Shown: in pieces, positions 8,690 through 17,314 of the stretch
How positions within the stretch are numbered: the stretch's first letter is position 1
How the letters are laid out: every line of letters begins with the position of its first letter
Assembly (NCBI RefSeq): GCF_001866075.3
Contig: NZ_CP063356.1
Span: 2,222,164-2,286,163 of the forward strand
Direction of reading: 5' to 3'
DNA from: Anaerobacillus isosaccharinicus
GTDB taxonomy: Bacteria; Bacillota; Bacilli; Bacillales; Anaerobacillaceae
Length of the DNA stretch: 64,000 bases
Translations under genes and position numbers: made by a program
Notes under the pieces: model-generated
Databases searched by the model: none
The model's input: only the letters and a program-made list of their open reading frames with translations
Told to the model about the DNA's origin: nothing

Positions 8690-9151
8690 TTGAAAGTATT
8701 ATTTACAGTGTTGTTATTGTTGTTGTCAATGACAACAGGTTGTATTAGTACGCAGAGTGAAGAAAGAATGGAAGCAACCTTAGAAAATAAGTCATTGAAT
8801 GACCTTATATCGAGTCATTCTGATTTTTATATGTTGTATGCTGTTGCAGGTAAGGAAAAAGAATTTCAACATGTAAACGAAGTGATAGAGTTTTATAATA
8901 TAGATTTCAACGAACTACTAAGTGAAGAAAGTAAAGATACCCTTTTATTTGGATCATTCATTTGGTTATATTCTGGGGAAAGAGGATATGAATATGTTGA
9001 AACTCTGGAACTAAGCGAAACTCCATCATTCATTATTTTTAATTCAGAGCAGTTAGTTTTTAAATCATCAAATATAGAGGAAGTGGATAAATTTCTTTCA
9101 ACAAGAGAGGAAACTGAGTTAATAAGAAAGAGAAGAGAGCAAAGACAATAG
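8690..9151 (+). CDS. Lipoprotein, thioredoxin-like without catalytic Cys
   Basis: TTG start after GGGAGGT. Signal peptide with lipobox (MTTGC), so probably a lipid-anchored surface protein of 153 aa. The C-terminal half, with ETPSFIIFNSEQLVFKSSN followed by a helix, resembles the cis-Pro strand and final helix of thioredoxin folds, but there is no CXXC. Its neighbour at 9261 has the same layout (EFPTFIVFDKEGIVLRTTD), so the two are paralogues. The fold is inferred; function unknown. Confidence 0.7.
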   Translation: MKVLFTVLLLLLSMTTGCISTQSEERMEATLENKSLNDLISSHSDFYMLYAVAGKEKEFQHVNEVIEFYNIDFNELLSEESKDTLLFGSFIWLYSGERGYEYVETLELSETPSFIIFNSEQLVFKSSNIEEVDKFLSTREETELIRKRREQRQ

Positions 9152-9260
9152 AGTTGAACAACATTGATTAACTATTATTCTTACTAGTTAAACCAATGGA
9201 TGCTGTGCTTTATGAAGGATTAAACGTTTTTAAGTAATTAAGGTTATAGGGGATGAAATA

Positions 9261-9695
9261 GTGAGGCTTACTTTTATGATTGTTATAGTGACTTTGATAT
9301 TAACAGCTTGTTCTTTTGGAGCTAACTTAACCAAGATGAGCGAAAATAGAATACTAAGCAAAATGAAGGCTAAAGAAGAAAATCAATATCATCTATATTC
9401 ATTTTGGACATCATTTCCTTATAGCAATTGGGAAGAAACAGAAATAGACGATGAGCTAAAGCATGAGTTTGAAATCTATTCCTATAAATTCGACTATTCA
9501 AGAGTTGATACAAATATTGTTCGCCTCCTTTCTTTTCATCAAACTGATAGTGAATATATAGAATTATTAAAAATTACCGAATTCCCTACATTCATTGTTT
9601 TCGATAAAGAAGGTATTGTATTAAGAACAACAGATGTAAACGAAATAAATGAATTTTTAAATGATTTTCAATTGGAAAAATTTAAAGAGGAATAG
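9261..9695 (+). CDS. Lipoprotein, paralogue of 8690 gene
   Basis: GTG start after GGGGATG. Lipobox LTAC (mature Cys near residue 17), 144 aa. A charged helical region comes first, then a thioredoxin-like end with FPTFIVFDKEG. No catalytic cysteines. It shares domain order and length with the preceding gene, but 109 bases and a weak repeat separate them, so they are two units rather than one operon. Confidence 0.7.
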   Translation: MRLTFMIVIVTLILTACSFGANLTKMSENRILSKMKAKEENQYHLYSFWTSFPYSNWEETEIDDELKHEFEIYSYKFDYSRVDTNIVRLLSFHQTDSEYIELLKITEFPTFIVFDKEGIVLRTTDVNEINEFLNDFQLEKFKEE

Positions 9696-9714
9696 ATATG
9701 GTTTGTACTTCTTA

Positions 9715-9750
9715 GGTGCGATAGCTGAATACAGGTTATCGCTTTTTTTT
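9715..9750 (+). terminator. Cassette hairpin acting as intrinsic terminator
   Basis: GCGATA and TATCGC arms around a GCTGAATACAGGT-type loop, followed by eight T. It shows that some copies of the repeat family can work as terminators. Confidence 0.8.
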
Positions 9751-10024
9751 GAAGTAATGAAAAATAGTCCCATACTCTGTAGCAAATAAGTAACCAACCA
9801 ACTGCTCGGCTCATAGATACGAATAGTTTAACAATTCTTTTCACACCCAATTTGTTATTTTCTGGTATATTCATTTAAGGAGACCCTTTTTGTTTTGAAG
9901 GGTTTCACTTAAATTAAGAAAGCATTTATGTTGAAGGAGTGGAGCATTGATTTCTAAAAACAAAACATGTATGAAACCCATTTTCCATTCAGATTCGTCT
10001 GTTCTATAAAAAGGGGGATTTCTA
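9751..10024 (+). other. Intergenic stretch, no gene
   Basis: Between the 9261 and 10025 genes I see a TTAAGGAGACCC-type hairpin (about 9878-9910) and a possible 18-codon frame from a TTG at about 9948 with a good binding site (GAAGGAGTGG). The latter could be a leader or the start of a lost gene. Nothing else is supported. Confidence 0.35.
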
Positions 10025-10573
10025 TTGGTAAATAAAAGAGAGAAGTTATTATTATTTTTTTCGAGTCTAACACTCTTAACATTAGTTTTTTTTTATCAAC
10101 CTGCTCTTACATCAGCTTGTAATTGTGACGTTCCTGACAATGCAACAGAAGCATTAGATAAAGCAAATGCGGTTTTTAAAGGGAAAGTAATAAAACTAAA
10201 AGAGGAAACGATTGACGGAGAAAAGTACGATGTCGCTTTAATTTCAGTATCTGAAACTTGGAAAGGTATTAAGAATTCGCAAGTTAAAGTATATACAGAT
10301 TGGACCAGTTGTCAATTTGAATTGGAAGAGGAAAAAGAATACTTGCTGTTTCCTTATAAATATCATGATAGGTTAATAGTGATAAACTGTGGCAGAAGTA
10401 CCGAAATTAAATATGCTCAAGAAGACTTATTAGAGCTTGGGGAAGGAAACGAGCCAACTATTAAAGTGCAGTTAGAAGATGACTTCAAAAATGGAAAGTC
10501 AGTGATAAAAATAAGCTTTGCACTGCTATTAATCATAAATTTGGTTTTAATATTTCTAAGAAAAAAGAGTTGA
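10025..10573 (+). CDS. Secreted TIMP-like protein with C-terminal anchor
   Basis: 182 aa, TTG start after GGGGGAT. The signal peptide ends near SACNCDVP. The mature N-terminus CNC plus the NATEALDKANAVFKGKV strand-helix pattern, then a WTSCQF cysteine and a CGRS cysteine, resembles the netrin/TIMP-like OB-fold proteins found in Bacillus. A C-terminal membrane helix (about 158-176) with a basic tail should anchor it outside the cell. Function in bacteria is unknown; protease inhibition is not established. Confidence 0.65.
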   Translation: MVNKREKLLLFFSSLTLLTLVFFYQPALTSACNCDVPDNATEALDKANAVFKGKVIKLKEETIDGEKYDVALISVSETWKGIKNSQVKVYTDWTSCQFELEEEKEYLLFPYKYHDRLIVINCGRSTEIKYAQEDLLELGEGNEPTIKVQLEDDFKNGKSVIKISFALLLIINLVLIFLRKKS

Positions 10574-10623
10574 AAATTTTTTCATAGGAGTTTGCCAAGA
10601 AAGTGAATCAATATAAGCTATTT

Positions 10624-10660
10624 AACAAACGGCTGCTTTAGTTGAACAGCCGTAGTAAAG
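10624..10660 (+). repeat. Cassette hairpin repeat
   Basis: AACAAACGGCTG and CAGCCG arms (10630-10635 and 10647-10652) around a TTAGTTGAA loop. Confidence 0.7.
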
Positions 10661-10756
10661 CTTTTGTTGAAGTATTGAACAAAGTACTTAAATAATATTT
10701 ATAAAATTTTATGGTAATTTATATTGTGTGATATTGATCAAAACAGGGGGGCAGAT

Positions 10757-11305
10757 ATGTCAAAACGCATAAAAGTAAGTTTAGTTATATTAGGTTTAAT
10801 AATTGTAGTTTATAGCTTTATGGCGTTCAAGGAGACCACTAGCCTTAGTTATAATAGTGTTGATGAAGCTTTTAATGACTTTTTAGTTAAGAAACACGGT
10901 ATTGAAGACCCTAGTGATAATGAGTTAGGAGAAATAGCACATTATGAGGTTAATAATTATGTTTTCGTTGCCTATTTAATAAACAATAATCTATCATTGG
11001 CACAATTTGAAAAAGGTAAGCATGGATGGCAATGGCGAAATGTCTCCAATAATATGAATGCTAATGAATCTTCTAAATATACCAAAGTGGACCATTTGAA
11101 AAATGAAATAATAATGTATGGAATCATTCCAGAAAAAATTATAGAAAATGTACAGCAGGTAAAAGTTGATAGTTTTGATGCAAGTATCATTAGTCTTAAT
11201 GAGAAAATAGGCCTTTGGATATTGGTTTCAACTAGTAATTTTCATTCAATAAATAATATTAATATAGAGTATTTCAGTAGCAGTGGAAGTGCAATTCAAT
11301 TTTAG
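10757..11305 (+). CDS. Signal-anchored protein of the SxxEA family
   Basis: Start set at ATG 10757, which follows AGGGGGGC; an upstream ATG at 10724 would include this site. 182 aa with one N-terminal helix (about 6-25) and an external domain. It begins YNSVDEAFNDFLVKK, the same pattern as FSSKEEALDSFIEK in the 16325 gene and YSSLEDALKAE in the 55596 gene, so these three appear related. Function unknown. Confidence 0.7.
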   Translation: MSKRIKVSLVILGLIIVVYSFMAFKETTSLSYNSVDEAFNDFLVKKHGIEDPSDNELGEIAHYEVNNYVFVAYLINNNLSLAQFEKGKHGWQWRNVSNNMNANESSKYTKVDHLKNEIIMYGIIPEKIIENVQQVKVDSFDASIISLNEKIGLWILVSTSNFHSINNINIEYFSSSGSAIQF

Positions 11306-11431
11306 ACTTTACCATTAGTGAGTTATTTTAATTATTATTCAAGTAATGGGTAGTGTTTCTACAGTAAGTGGAGAAGTATTTGTCTAAAGTAAATTAACAT
11401 AGCAAGAAGTAGGTATAGAAGGGGTTTTTTA

Positions 11432-11605
11432 ATGAATAACCAATTTTCTTATATTTTAGCACTACTAATTGTATCATTCTTAGTTTTTTTCTTTGGTCTT
11501 ACTTTATTAGGGGGAACTGATACACCTTATACTGATTTTATTTTGACAGTCATTGCTGTTCAATTAATTATGACAAAGTTAATTCAGTTAAATAAAAGTG
11601 AGTAA
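11432..11605 (+). CDS. Small membrane protein, 57 aa
   Basis: ATG preceded by GAAGGGG. Two hydrophobic helices (about 6-27 and 36-50) with the loop GGTDTPYTD and a basic tail. It is followed by a repeat within 15 bases, like the other genes here, which supports it as real despite its size. Confidence 0.6.
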   Translation: MNNQFSYILALLIVSFLVFFFGLTLLGGTDTPYTDFILTVIAVQLIMTKLIQLNKSE

Positions 11606-11616
11606 TGTATGAGAAC

Positions 11617-11662
11617 TAGCTTAACAAACTGTTGCTGCGGTTGTAGGTTAAAAACGGGCAGC
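11617..11662 (+). repeat. Cassette hairpin repeat
   Basis: AGCTTAACAAACTGTTGCTG, then GTAGGTTAAAAACGGGCAG. The left arm is diverged; the right-half GGCAG is retained. Confidence 0.5.
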
Positions 11663-11701
11663 TATATTTGGTAAGAGGTAAGAAATACATATGAAAAGGC
11701 G

Positions 11702-11938
11702 ATGGTCTATATAAAAAATTTATCGAGCTTACTAACTGTCTTTGGAATTTTACTAACATTTGTTGGATTAATACCTTATATTGTTCAATTTCCAAATAGT
11801 GACCTGACAGCATCGGGACCAAGGAATTTGTGGGAGGTAATAATTTATTTCGCTTATGATGGCAAAAGTTTGTTTTTATCTATTGGTTTAATAATGTTGA
11901 TACTAGGTTTGTTTTCATTATACAAAATAAAAAAGTGA
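11702..11938 (+). CDS. Small membrane protein, 78 aa
   Basis: ATG with only a weak AAAGGCG binding site. Two helices (about 8-27 and 54-72) separated by a polar loop (FPNSDLTASGPRNLW). Unknown family. The gene-less, structured unit follows it. Confidence 0.65.
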   Translation: MVYIKNLSSLLTVFGILLTFVGLIPYIVQFPNSDLTASGPRNLWEVIIYFAYDGKSLFLSIGLIMLILGLFSLYKIKK

Positions 11939-11947
11939 TTTCTTCTT

Positions 11948-11976
11948 GAAGTAAAGGGAGCTTATATACAGTACCA
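11948..11976 (+). repeat. Cassette repeat bordering a gene-less unit
   Basis: GGGAGCTTATATACAGTACC. The core TTATATACAGTA reappears inverted at 12178-12191 and at about 12260. Confidence 0.5.
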
Positions 11977-12014
11977 GCCACAAAACATTGATATGGTGCA
12001 CCTTTTATCTTTGT

Positions 12015-12165
12015 TTACATGTAAACGTAGCAAGTGGTTAAAGACTTGACTTGGTGCCTCTGTGGACATGATTGGTCTTGAAAGGCTGAGGCTAAGGTTT
12101 CATCAAGCGAACGAGCCTATCATACCCACCTCTCCAAGTAAAGTCCTATCGTTGTTTACGTTGAA
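12015..12165. ncRNA. Candidate structured RNA, family unknown
   Basis: No credible gene lies here, but nested complementary segments do. GTAAAC (12021-12026) pairs with GTTTAC (12154-12159). GACTTGACTTGG (12043-12054) pairs with CCAAGTAAAGTC (12134-12145) with a single mismatch. GTGG (12062-12065) pairs with CCAC (12126-12129), ATGAT (12068-12072) with ATCAT (12119-12123), and AGGCT (12089-12093) with AGCCT (12114-12118). All are collinear and nested, leaving a purine-rich terminal loop. The strand is undetermined. I do not recognise it as a known RNA class. It could also be DNA structure or a protein-binding palindrome set. Confidence 0.5.
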
Positions 12166-12257
12166 AACTATAATTTCCTACTGTATATAACAAGTAAGCA
12201 AAGATAGAAAATAGACTGTTTTAGTATCTTTATTAACGATGAATACGGTCATTTACC

Positions 12258-12288
12258 ATACTGTATATAATAGCAGAATAGTTGAAGA
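12258..12288 (+). repeat. Cassette repeat, right border of gene-less unit
   Basis: ATACTGTATATAATAGCAG, then AATAGTTGAAGAAGG. The ISL3 element inserted six bases after this repeat. Confidence 0.5.
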
Positions 12289-12391
12289 AGGATAAAATAT
12301 TGCTTCCTCGCTAATTAGTATTTGTTTATAGATTAAAAGACCTGACCATACTAGATAAAAAGTCTAATAAAACGGTCAGGAGTGTGTAAGA

Positions 12392-13630
12392 ATGCAAGAT
12401 TTCGAAAAAGAATACCGTCTATTTCAAGAGGCATTAGATATCCAAGATCCATGGTATATTGAAGACTACAAATTAGTAAAAAGTTCAGATCAGTTTCATG
12501 TCTTTTTAGATTTCAAACGTGGAGCTAAGTTCCCATGTCCACATTGTGGAAATGAACATAATGGTGTTCATGATATCGCAAATGACGACAGGATGTGGCG
12601 TCATAAGGATTTCTGGCAATACCAGACATATCTACATGCAAGGTTACCAAGAATAAAATGTGATATTTGCGATAAGGTTCTAACTGTGCAAGTTGATTGG
12701 TCTCGACCAAAAGCTGGGTTCACATGGCTATTCGAAGCCCAAGTTATGCAGTTAATGAAAGAAATGCCTGTTGCCGCAGTTGCTCGTGAAGTAAATGAAC
12801 ATGATACGAGATTGTGGAGAGTCTTCCATTATTATGTACAAAAAAATATGGATGAGCTTGATCTCTCAAACATAACTCGTATTGCAGTTGATGAAACTTC
12901 AAGCAGACGAGGCCATCGCTATGTGACGTTATTTGTAGATGTTGATTCTAAACGTGTCATTTTCGCCATTGAAGGTAAAGATGCCTCTGTGATCCAATCA
13001 TTCAAGCAACACCTTGAAAATAAAGGAATAGAAGCGACTTCAATCCTGGAGTGCTGTTGCGATATGTCACCGGCTTTTATTAAAGGTATTGAAGAAGCTT
13101 TTCCAAAGGCACACATTACGTTCGATAAATTTCACGTTATGAAATTAGTCAACGAAGCTGTCGATAAGGTTCGCAGACAGGAACAGAATGATGAGCCATT
13201 GCTAAAAAAAACACGTTATTTATGGTTGAAGAACTCACAAAACCTATCCCAGTCTCAACATGAAAAACTTATGAAGTTAAAAGATAGCCATTTAAATACA
13301 GCTAAGGCTTATCGGTTGAGATTAGCTCTACAAGGACTTTGGTCAACTAGCCAAATGTTTTCAGGTTGGTATTTTGATGATTGGTACAATTGGGCAATAC
13401 GTTCACGTTTAGAGCCAATAGTTGATGTTGCTCGGACACTCAAAAGACATGAAAAAGGTATATTACGTTGGTTCGCTTCAAGAATGACCAATGGTTTACT
13501 TGAAGGAATTAATAGCCTTGTTCAAGCATCAAAGCGGAAAGCAAGAGGCTACCGATCAATTGAAAACTTTATTGCCATGATCTACGCAACGGCTAATAAG
13601 TTTACTTTACGAGTGAAGCCTCATGCTTAG
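12392..13630 (+). CDS. ISL3-family transposase
   Basis: 412 aa, complete. The N-terminal zinc ribbon has CPHCGN and CDICDK motifs (about residues 48-95), followed by helix-turn-helix and the catalytic domain. Acidic residues lie in AVDETSSRRGHRY (about 168), CDMSPAF (about 228) and LLEGINSLVQ (Glu near 372). The HxxYxNxW region in the insertion domain and C-terminal helices are intact. ATG is preceded by a weak GGAGTG. IS66 copy B inserted 14 bases after its stop, so the reading frame is untouched. Confidence 0.96.
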   Translation: MQDFEKEYRLFQEALDIQDPWYIEDYKLVKSSDQFHVFLDFKRGAKFPCPHCGNEHNGVHDIANDDRMWRHKDFWQYQTYLHARLPRIKCDICDKVLTVQVDWSRPKAGFTWLFEAQVMQLMKEMPVAAVAREVNEHDTRLWRVFHYYVQKNMDELDLSNITRIAVDETSSRRGHRYVTLFVDVDSKRVIFAIEGKDASVIQSFKQHLENKGIEATSILECCCDMSPAFIKGIEEAFPKAHITFDKFHVMKLVNEAVDKVRRQEQNDEPLLKKTRYLWLKNSQNLSQSQHEKLMKLKDSHLNTAKAYRLRLALQGLWSTSQMFSGWYFDDWYNWAIRSRLEPIVDVARTLKRHEKGILRWFASRMTNGLLEGINSLVQASKRKARGYRSIENFIAMIYATANKFTLRVKPHA

Positions 13631-13727
13631 ATTATCTCCTTCTCGTAAGCGTCAAATACTCCACACCTTCTAATAATTACCGTGTTTTGTGATAATCACA
13701 TTAACATCAATTGTTAGGAGGTTTTTT

Positions 13728-14051
13728 ATGTCAGTAGATGAACGTAAACAAATGTGGGAAGATCGCATCGACGCCTACAGATCCAGTGGAGTGCCAAGTG
13801 TCAAAGCTTGGTGTGAACAAAATCAAGTAGGTGTTCAAAGTATGTATAGCTGGATGAAAAGATTGGAAACTGAGCCGACTCACGTCGCTTATCCTCTTAC
13901 ACAATGGGTTGCCATTGATTCATCCAACTCGATTGAAGAAACAGCTACTTTAACAGTTAAGGTAGGCGATGTTTCAATCGAAATTAAAGAAGGCTTCAGC
14001 CATTCACTTTTAAATGAAGTACTTCAGGTTCTTCAATCCCATGTTAAGTAA
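13728..14051 (+). CDS. tnpA: IS66 accessory protein TnpA
   Basis: Identical in protein sequence to the copy at 3017-3340; ATG after TTAGGAGG. Confidence 0.9.
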   Translation: MSVDERKQMWEDRIDAYRSSGVPSVKAWCEQNQVGVQSMYSWMKRLETEPTHVAYPLTQWVAIDSSNSIEETATLTVKVGDVSIEIKEGFSHSLLNEVLQVLQSHVK

Positions 14052-14397
14052 AACACCTATTCAACGAGTCTATTTAGCGGCGGGTGCAACAGATCTGAGA
14101 AAGTCGATTGATGGTTTGGCAGCGATTGTTCAAATGAGTTTCCAATTGGATCCTTTCTCTTCCAATCTATTTGTGTTCTGTAATCGCAAACGAGATAAAC
14201 TAAAGATCCTTCATTGGGATCATAATGGGTTTTGGTTATATTATCGCCGACTGGAAAAAGGCGTTTTTCAATGGCCAGATGAACAAACTACTAAGCCGCT
14301 ATCGATCAGTCCTCGCCAATTCAACTGGCTCTTGGATGGACTTCCACTTGAACAAAAACAAGCCCATCCAAAAATGAGTGCAAAATTTATCATATAG
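14041..14397 (+). CDS. tnpB: IS66 accessory protein TnpB
   Basis: Identical in protein sequence to 2671-3027. The ATG at 14041 lies inside the last codons of tnpA; an alternative ATG at 14014 would add nine residues. Confidence 0.93.
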   Translation: MLSKTPIQRVYLAAGATDLRKSIDGLAAIVQMSFQLDPFSSNLFVFCNRKRDKLKILHWDHNGFWLYYRRLEKGVFQWPDEQTTKPLSISPRQFNWLLDGLPLEQKQAHPKMSAKFII

Positions 14398-14444
14398 AGA
14401 GAATTGATCAACCACGACACCTCTCTATATGTTATTCTATTTAT

Positions 14445-16040
14445 ATGAGAAAAACGACGAATGAACTACTAGATACAATTGAAGAACTCGCAGCGAAAAA
14501 TGCGGATTTGGAAAAACAAAAAGAAGTCCTAGAGGCAAAAATCAAATGGTTGGAAGAGCAATTCCGACTAAGCCAACAAAAGAAATTCGGGGCTTCGAGT
14601 GAAAAAACAAATCCGGATCAAATCGAACTTCCTCTTTTTAATGAAGCTGAAATCACAGCGGATGTAAAAATGGAAGAACCTACACTTGAAACGATTACTT
14701 ATAATCGAAAGAAGCATGTAGGACAACGAGATGCGAAGCTTGAAAACTTGCCTACGGAAACGATCCATTATCGTTTATCCGAAGAAGAGCAGGTCTGTTT
14801 GTGTTGCGGTGAAACTGTACATGAAATGAGTACGCAAACAAGACGTGAGCTAAAAATTATTCCTGCTCAAGTAACAGTCGTTGAACATGTTCGACATATA
14901 TACAGTTGCCGTCAATGTGAACGCGAAGGAATAGAAACGCCGGTTGTCACAGCTAAAATGCCTGCGGCAGTCTTTCCAAAAAGTCTCGCTTCTCCTTCTG
15001 CAATGGCATATATCATGAATCAAAAATACGTAGAAGGAATGCCGTTGTACCGAATCGAAAAACAATTTGAACGGCTGGGTGTCTTTCTATCACGCCAAAC
15101 GATTGCCAATTGGGTAATATATGGTGCAACAAAGTGGCTCTCACCGTTATACAATCGCCTGCATGAGTTACTGCTTCATCTTGACCGTCTGCACGCAGAT
15201 GAAACAACCGTTCAAGTTTTAGCAGAACCTGATAAATTAGCAACTTCCAAATCCTATATGTGGTTGTATCGATCTGGTCGGGATGTTTCACCGATTGTCT
15301 TATATGACTATCAAACTTCTCGCCATAGTAAACACCCGAAAGCCTTTCTAAAAGGATTTGCGGGCTATCTTCATGTCGATGGTTATGCAGGTTACCATGA
15401 TATGAAGGATGTGGAGTTAGTTGGCTGTTGGGCGCATTCACGCCGTAAATACGACGAAACGCTCAAATCTTTGCCTGCAAGTGTAGATAAATCTACGAGT
15501 CTCGCAGCTGAAGGTCTTCACTTCTGTACGCAATTATTTAAAATTGAAAAACAGATAGAAGAGGAATTTGAAAATTGTAGTCCTGAACAGCGAAAAGAAG
15601 AACGTCAAAAACGTAGTCAACCTGTGTTGGACGCTTATTTGGCATGGCTAAAATCCAAACGCCCTCAAGTTCCACCTAAAAGCAAATTAGGCGATGCCAT
15701 AAATTATAGTTTAAACCAATGGTCAAAACTCATTGTCTTTATGAAAGACGGGCGACTTGAACTCGATAATAATAGAGCAGAACGTTCAATTAAACCATTC
15801 GTTATGGGAAGAAAAGCATGGTTGTTTGCCCAATCGATGAAAGGAGCAACCGCCAGTGCGGTCATCTACAGCATTGTCGAAACTGCCAAAGAGAATCAAT
15901 TAAATCCATTAAATTATTTAACTTATCTTTTTGAACACTTACCACAAATAGACCTAGATGATCAGGAAGCACTTGACCAATTCCTTCCGTGGTCAAAGTC
16001 CATTCCAAATGAATGCAGGATCCCTGCTAAACTTAAATAA
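14445..16040 (+). CDS. tnpC: IS66 transposase TnpC
   Basis: 531 aa, identical in protein sequence to the copies at 1028-2623 and 58202-59797; DDE motifs and zinc-binding cysteines intact. Confidence 0.97.
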   Translation: MRKTTNELLDTIEELAAKNADLEKQKEVLEAKIKWLEEQFRLSQQKKFGASSEKTNPDQIELPLFNEAEITADVKMEEPTLETITYNRKKHVGQRDAKLENLPTETIHYRLSEEEQVCLCCGETVHEMSTQTRRELKIIPAQVTVVEHVRHIYSCRQCEREGIETPVVTAKMPAAVFPKSLASPSAMAYIMNQKYVEGMPLYRIEKQFERLGVFLSRQTIANWVIYGATKWLSPLYNRLHELLLHLDRLHADETTVQVLAEPDKLATSKSYMWLYRSGRDVSPIVLYDYQTSRHSKHPKAFLKGFAGYLHVDGYAGYHDMKDVELVGCWAHSRRKYDETLKSLPASVDKSTSLAAEGLHFCTQLFKIEKQIEEEFENCSPEQRKEERQKRSQPVLDAYLAWLKSKRPQVPPKSKLGDAINYSLNQWSKLIVFMKDGRLELDNNRAERSIKPFVMGRKAWLFAQSMKGATASAVIYSIVETAKENQLNPLNYLTYLFEHLPQIDLDDQEALDQFLPWSKSIPNECRIPAKLK

Positions 16041-16117
16041 AGAATACACTAATGCCCACCTGAAAAACTAGGTGGGCATTATTTGACGCTTACTCCTTCT
16101 CAACCTAACTATGCACT

Positions 16118-16174
16118 TTCATACTTAAAATCGTCGGTCAAGTGGTTTCCTTGACGGTCGATTTTAAGTATGAA
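16118..16174 (+). other. Large hairpin in ISL3 right end
   Basis: Perfect 16-bp arms (16118-16133 and 16159-16174; TTCATACTTA pairing with TAAGTATGAA). Inside is a second stem, GTCAAG with CTTGAC. It lies between the transposase and the right terminal repeat of ISL3, so it is probably the element's terminator or a transposase-binding site. Confidence 0.6.
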
Positions 16175-16324
16175 AACCTAGTAAAAGTTGAGAAGATTAC
16201 TAGACTATTATTCTTAATGAAATCTCGTGTACCAATAGAAATTAGCGAAGAGCCAAAATATTTTTGTGGAAAAAAATACAGGTGGAAAATCATTTAATTT
16301 TTATCCAAATATTAGGTGGAAGTG

Positions 16325-16807
16325 GTGATTATCATTAAGAAATTTGGATTGATTTTGATGGTCTTGGCAGTTTTTTTTATATCAGCTTGTTCTGGAAAAG
16401 AGGTTGAACATTTCTCCTCTAAAGAAGAAGCCTTGGATTCTTTTATTGAAAAGGAAGATATTAAAGGGAATATTGATTTAATTTTAACAACAAGAGGGGA
16501 AAAATTATTAGTAGTACAGTCGAGAGAGGATGTATTTTTTGTCGCAGAATTAATTGAAGATAAAGAAGGGTATTACGCAGAGAGAATATCAGACAGTGTT
16601 GTATTAGGCATAGGGGCCAGTTGGGGATTAAATACAGTGGATAAAAATAAGTACACTATTTTTTTAAATAAGAACAAAGAAGATTTGAATTATACATCTT
16701 TCTCAAATGGAGAATATGATATGTCACTTGTAGAAGGACATACAATTACTAAAAACACAACGGAATTTACAAATGCGATAAAAGAGGTTGAAGTAATTAA
16801 AGATTAA
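16325..16807 (+). CDS. Lipoprotein of the SxxEA family
   Basis: GTG start placed at 16325, four bases after AGGTGGA; GTG codons at 16316 and 16322 overlap the binding site. Lipobox ISAC gives a lipid-anchored protein of about 160 aa. The mature part begins EHFSSKEEALDSFIEKE, then beta-rich sequence. Related in layout to the 10757 and 55596 genes. Its upstream region was cut by ISL3 at 12302-16254, so its original promoter may be lost. Confidence 0.7.
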   Translation: MIIIKKFGLILMVLAVFFISACSGKEVEHFSSKEEALDSFIEKEDIKGNIDLILTTRGEKLLVVQSREDVFFVAELIEDKEGYYAERISDSVVLGIGASWGLNTVDKNKYTIFLNKNKEDLNYTSFSNGEYDMSLVEGHTITKNTTEFTNAIKEVEVIKD

Positions 16808-16813
16808 ATTTAA

Positions 16814-16876
16814 TTAACGAAAGAGATAGTTGAACTAAGTTGTCGTATCTGTTGTTGTGCTAACAAGCAGTTCAGT
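16814..16876 (+). repeat. Cassette hairpin repeat, near-consensus
   Basis: TTAACGAAAGAGATAGTTGA, then AGTTGTCGTATCTGTT and the right half GTTGTGCTAACAAGCAG. One of the clearest copies. Confidence 0.85.
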
Positions 16877-16921
16877 GGGAAAAGCCTTTGAAAGAGTAAA
16901 AGATTCGGAGGGGTATCTTGA

Positions 16922-17173
16922 ATGGGAAATTTCAAAAAAGAATTTAGTGAATTTATAGTCTCAATAGAAAAGTACAAAAAGTGTGGTAAATATTTATTTA
17001 TTTTCTTTGGGATACAAATTCTAAGTTTTGTTGCCTTTCTTATACTTAGAGATGATTTCAAGTGGAGAAATGACGAAAGAACGATATATAGCTTCGGTAC
17101 TGTAACAGTTGTGCTGTTGTCTTATTTAATTGCACAAGTTTATTACCTTATAGATTTAGTGAAGAAGAATTAA
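16922..17173 (+). CDS. Small membrane protein, 83 aa
   Basis: ATG 8 bases after GGAGGGG; a TTG at 16919 is an alternative start. The N-terminal amphipathic part (KEFSEFIVSIEKYKK) is followed by two helices (about 22-42 and 57-78) with a charged loop between them. Unknown family. Confidence 0.7.
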   Translation: MGNFKKEFSEFIVSIEKYKKCGKYLFIFFGIQILSFVAFLILRDDFKWRNDERTIYSFGTVTVVLLSYLIAQVYYLIDLVKKN

Positions 17174-17185
17174 TCACTATTCAAT

Positions 17186-17250
17186 AAACGGATGCAAGAG
17201 TTGAACTAAGCTATCTTCGTGTTCTGGTGCTAACGAGACAGAAGAGTTGA
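17186..17250 (+). repeat. Cassette hairpin repeat, near-consensus
   Basis: AAACGGATGCAAGAGTTGAA, then GCTATCTTCGTGTT and GGTGCTAACGAGACAG. Confidence 0.85.
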
Positions 17251-17314
17251 AGAACGAATTTATATTTTGTCCAGTAATTTGAAATTTGTAGTCTAATAAC
17301 AAAGGGGGAATTTT

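Larger units (their letters stand above)
13645..16093 (+). mobile_element. IS66-family element, copy B
   Basis: 2449 bp with the same GTAAGCGTCAAATA ends as copy A. The 8-bp duplication is TCCTTCTC (13637-13644 and 16094-16101). It is nested in the 3' non-coding part of the ISL3 element, so it arrived later. Confidence 0.98.
12302..16254 (+). mobile_element. ISL3-family element (contains IS66 copy B)
   Basis: Ends are imperfect inverted repeats: GCTTCCTCGCTAATTAGTAT on the left and, read inward from the right, GGCTCTTCGCTAATTTCTAT. It is flanked by an exact 8-bp duplication AAAATATT (12294-12301 and 16255-16262), the length usual for ISL3. Without the nested IS66 and its duplication the element is about 1496 bp. 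It inserted in the upstream region of the 16325 lipoprotein gene. Confidence 0.93.

Noticed and set aside
14568-15441. Antisense open frames within IS66 tnpC (and the same in the other copies)
   Set aside because: They are shadows of the transposase codons with no binding site, and recur only because the element is repeated.
16118-16297. Reading frame after the ISL3 hairpin as a gene fragment
   Set aside because: The ISL3 right end and its AAAATATT duplication at 16255-16262 lie inside it, so most of the frame is IS DNA.
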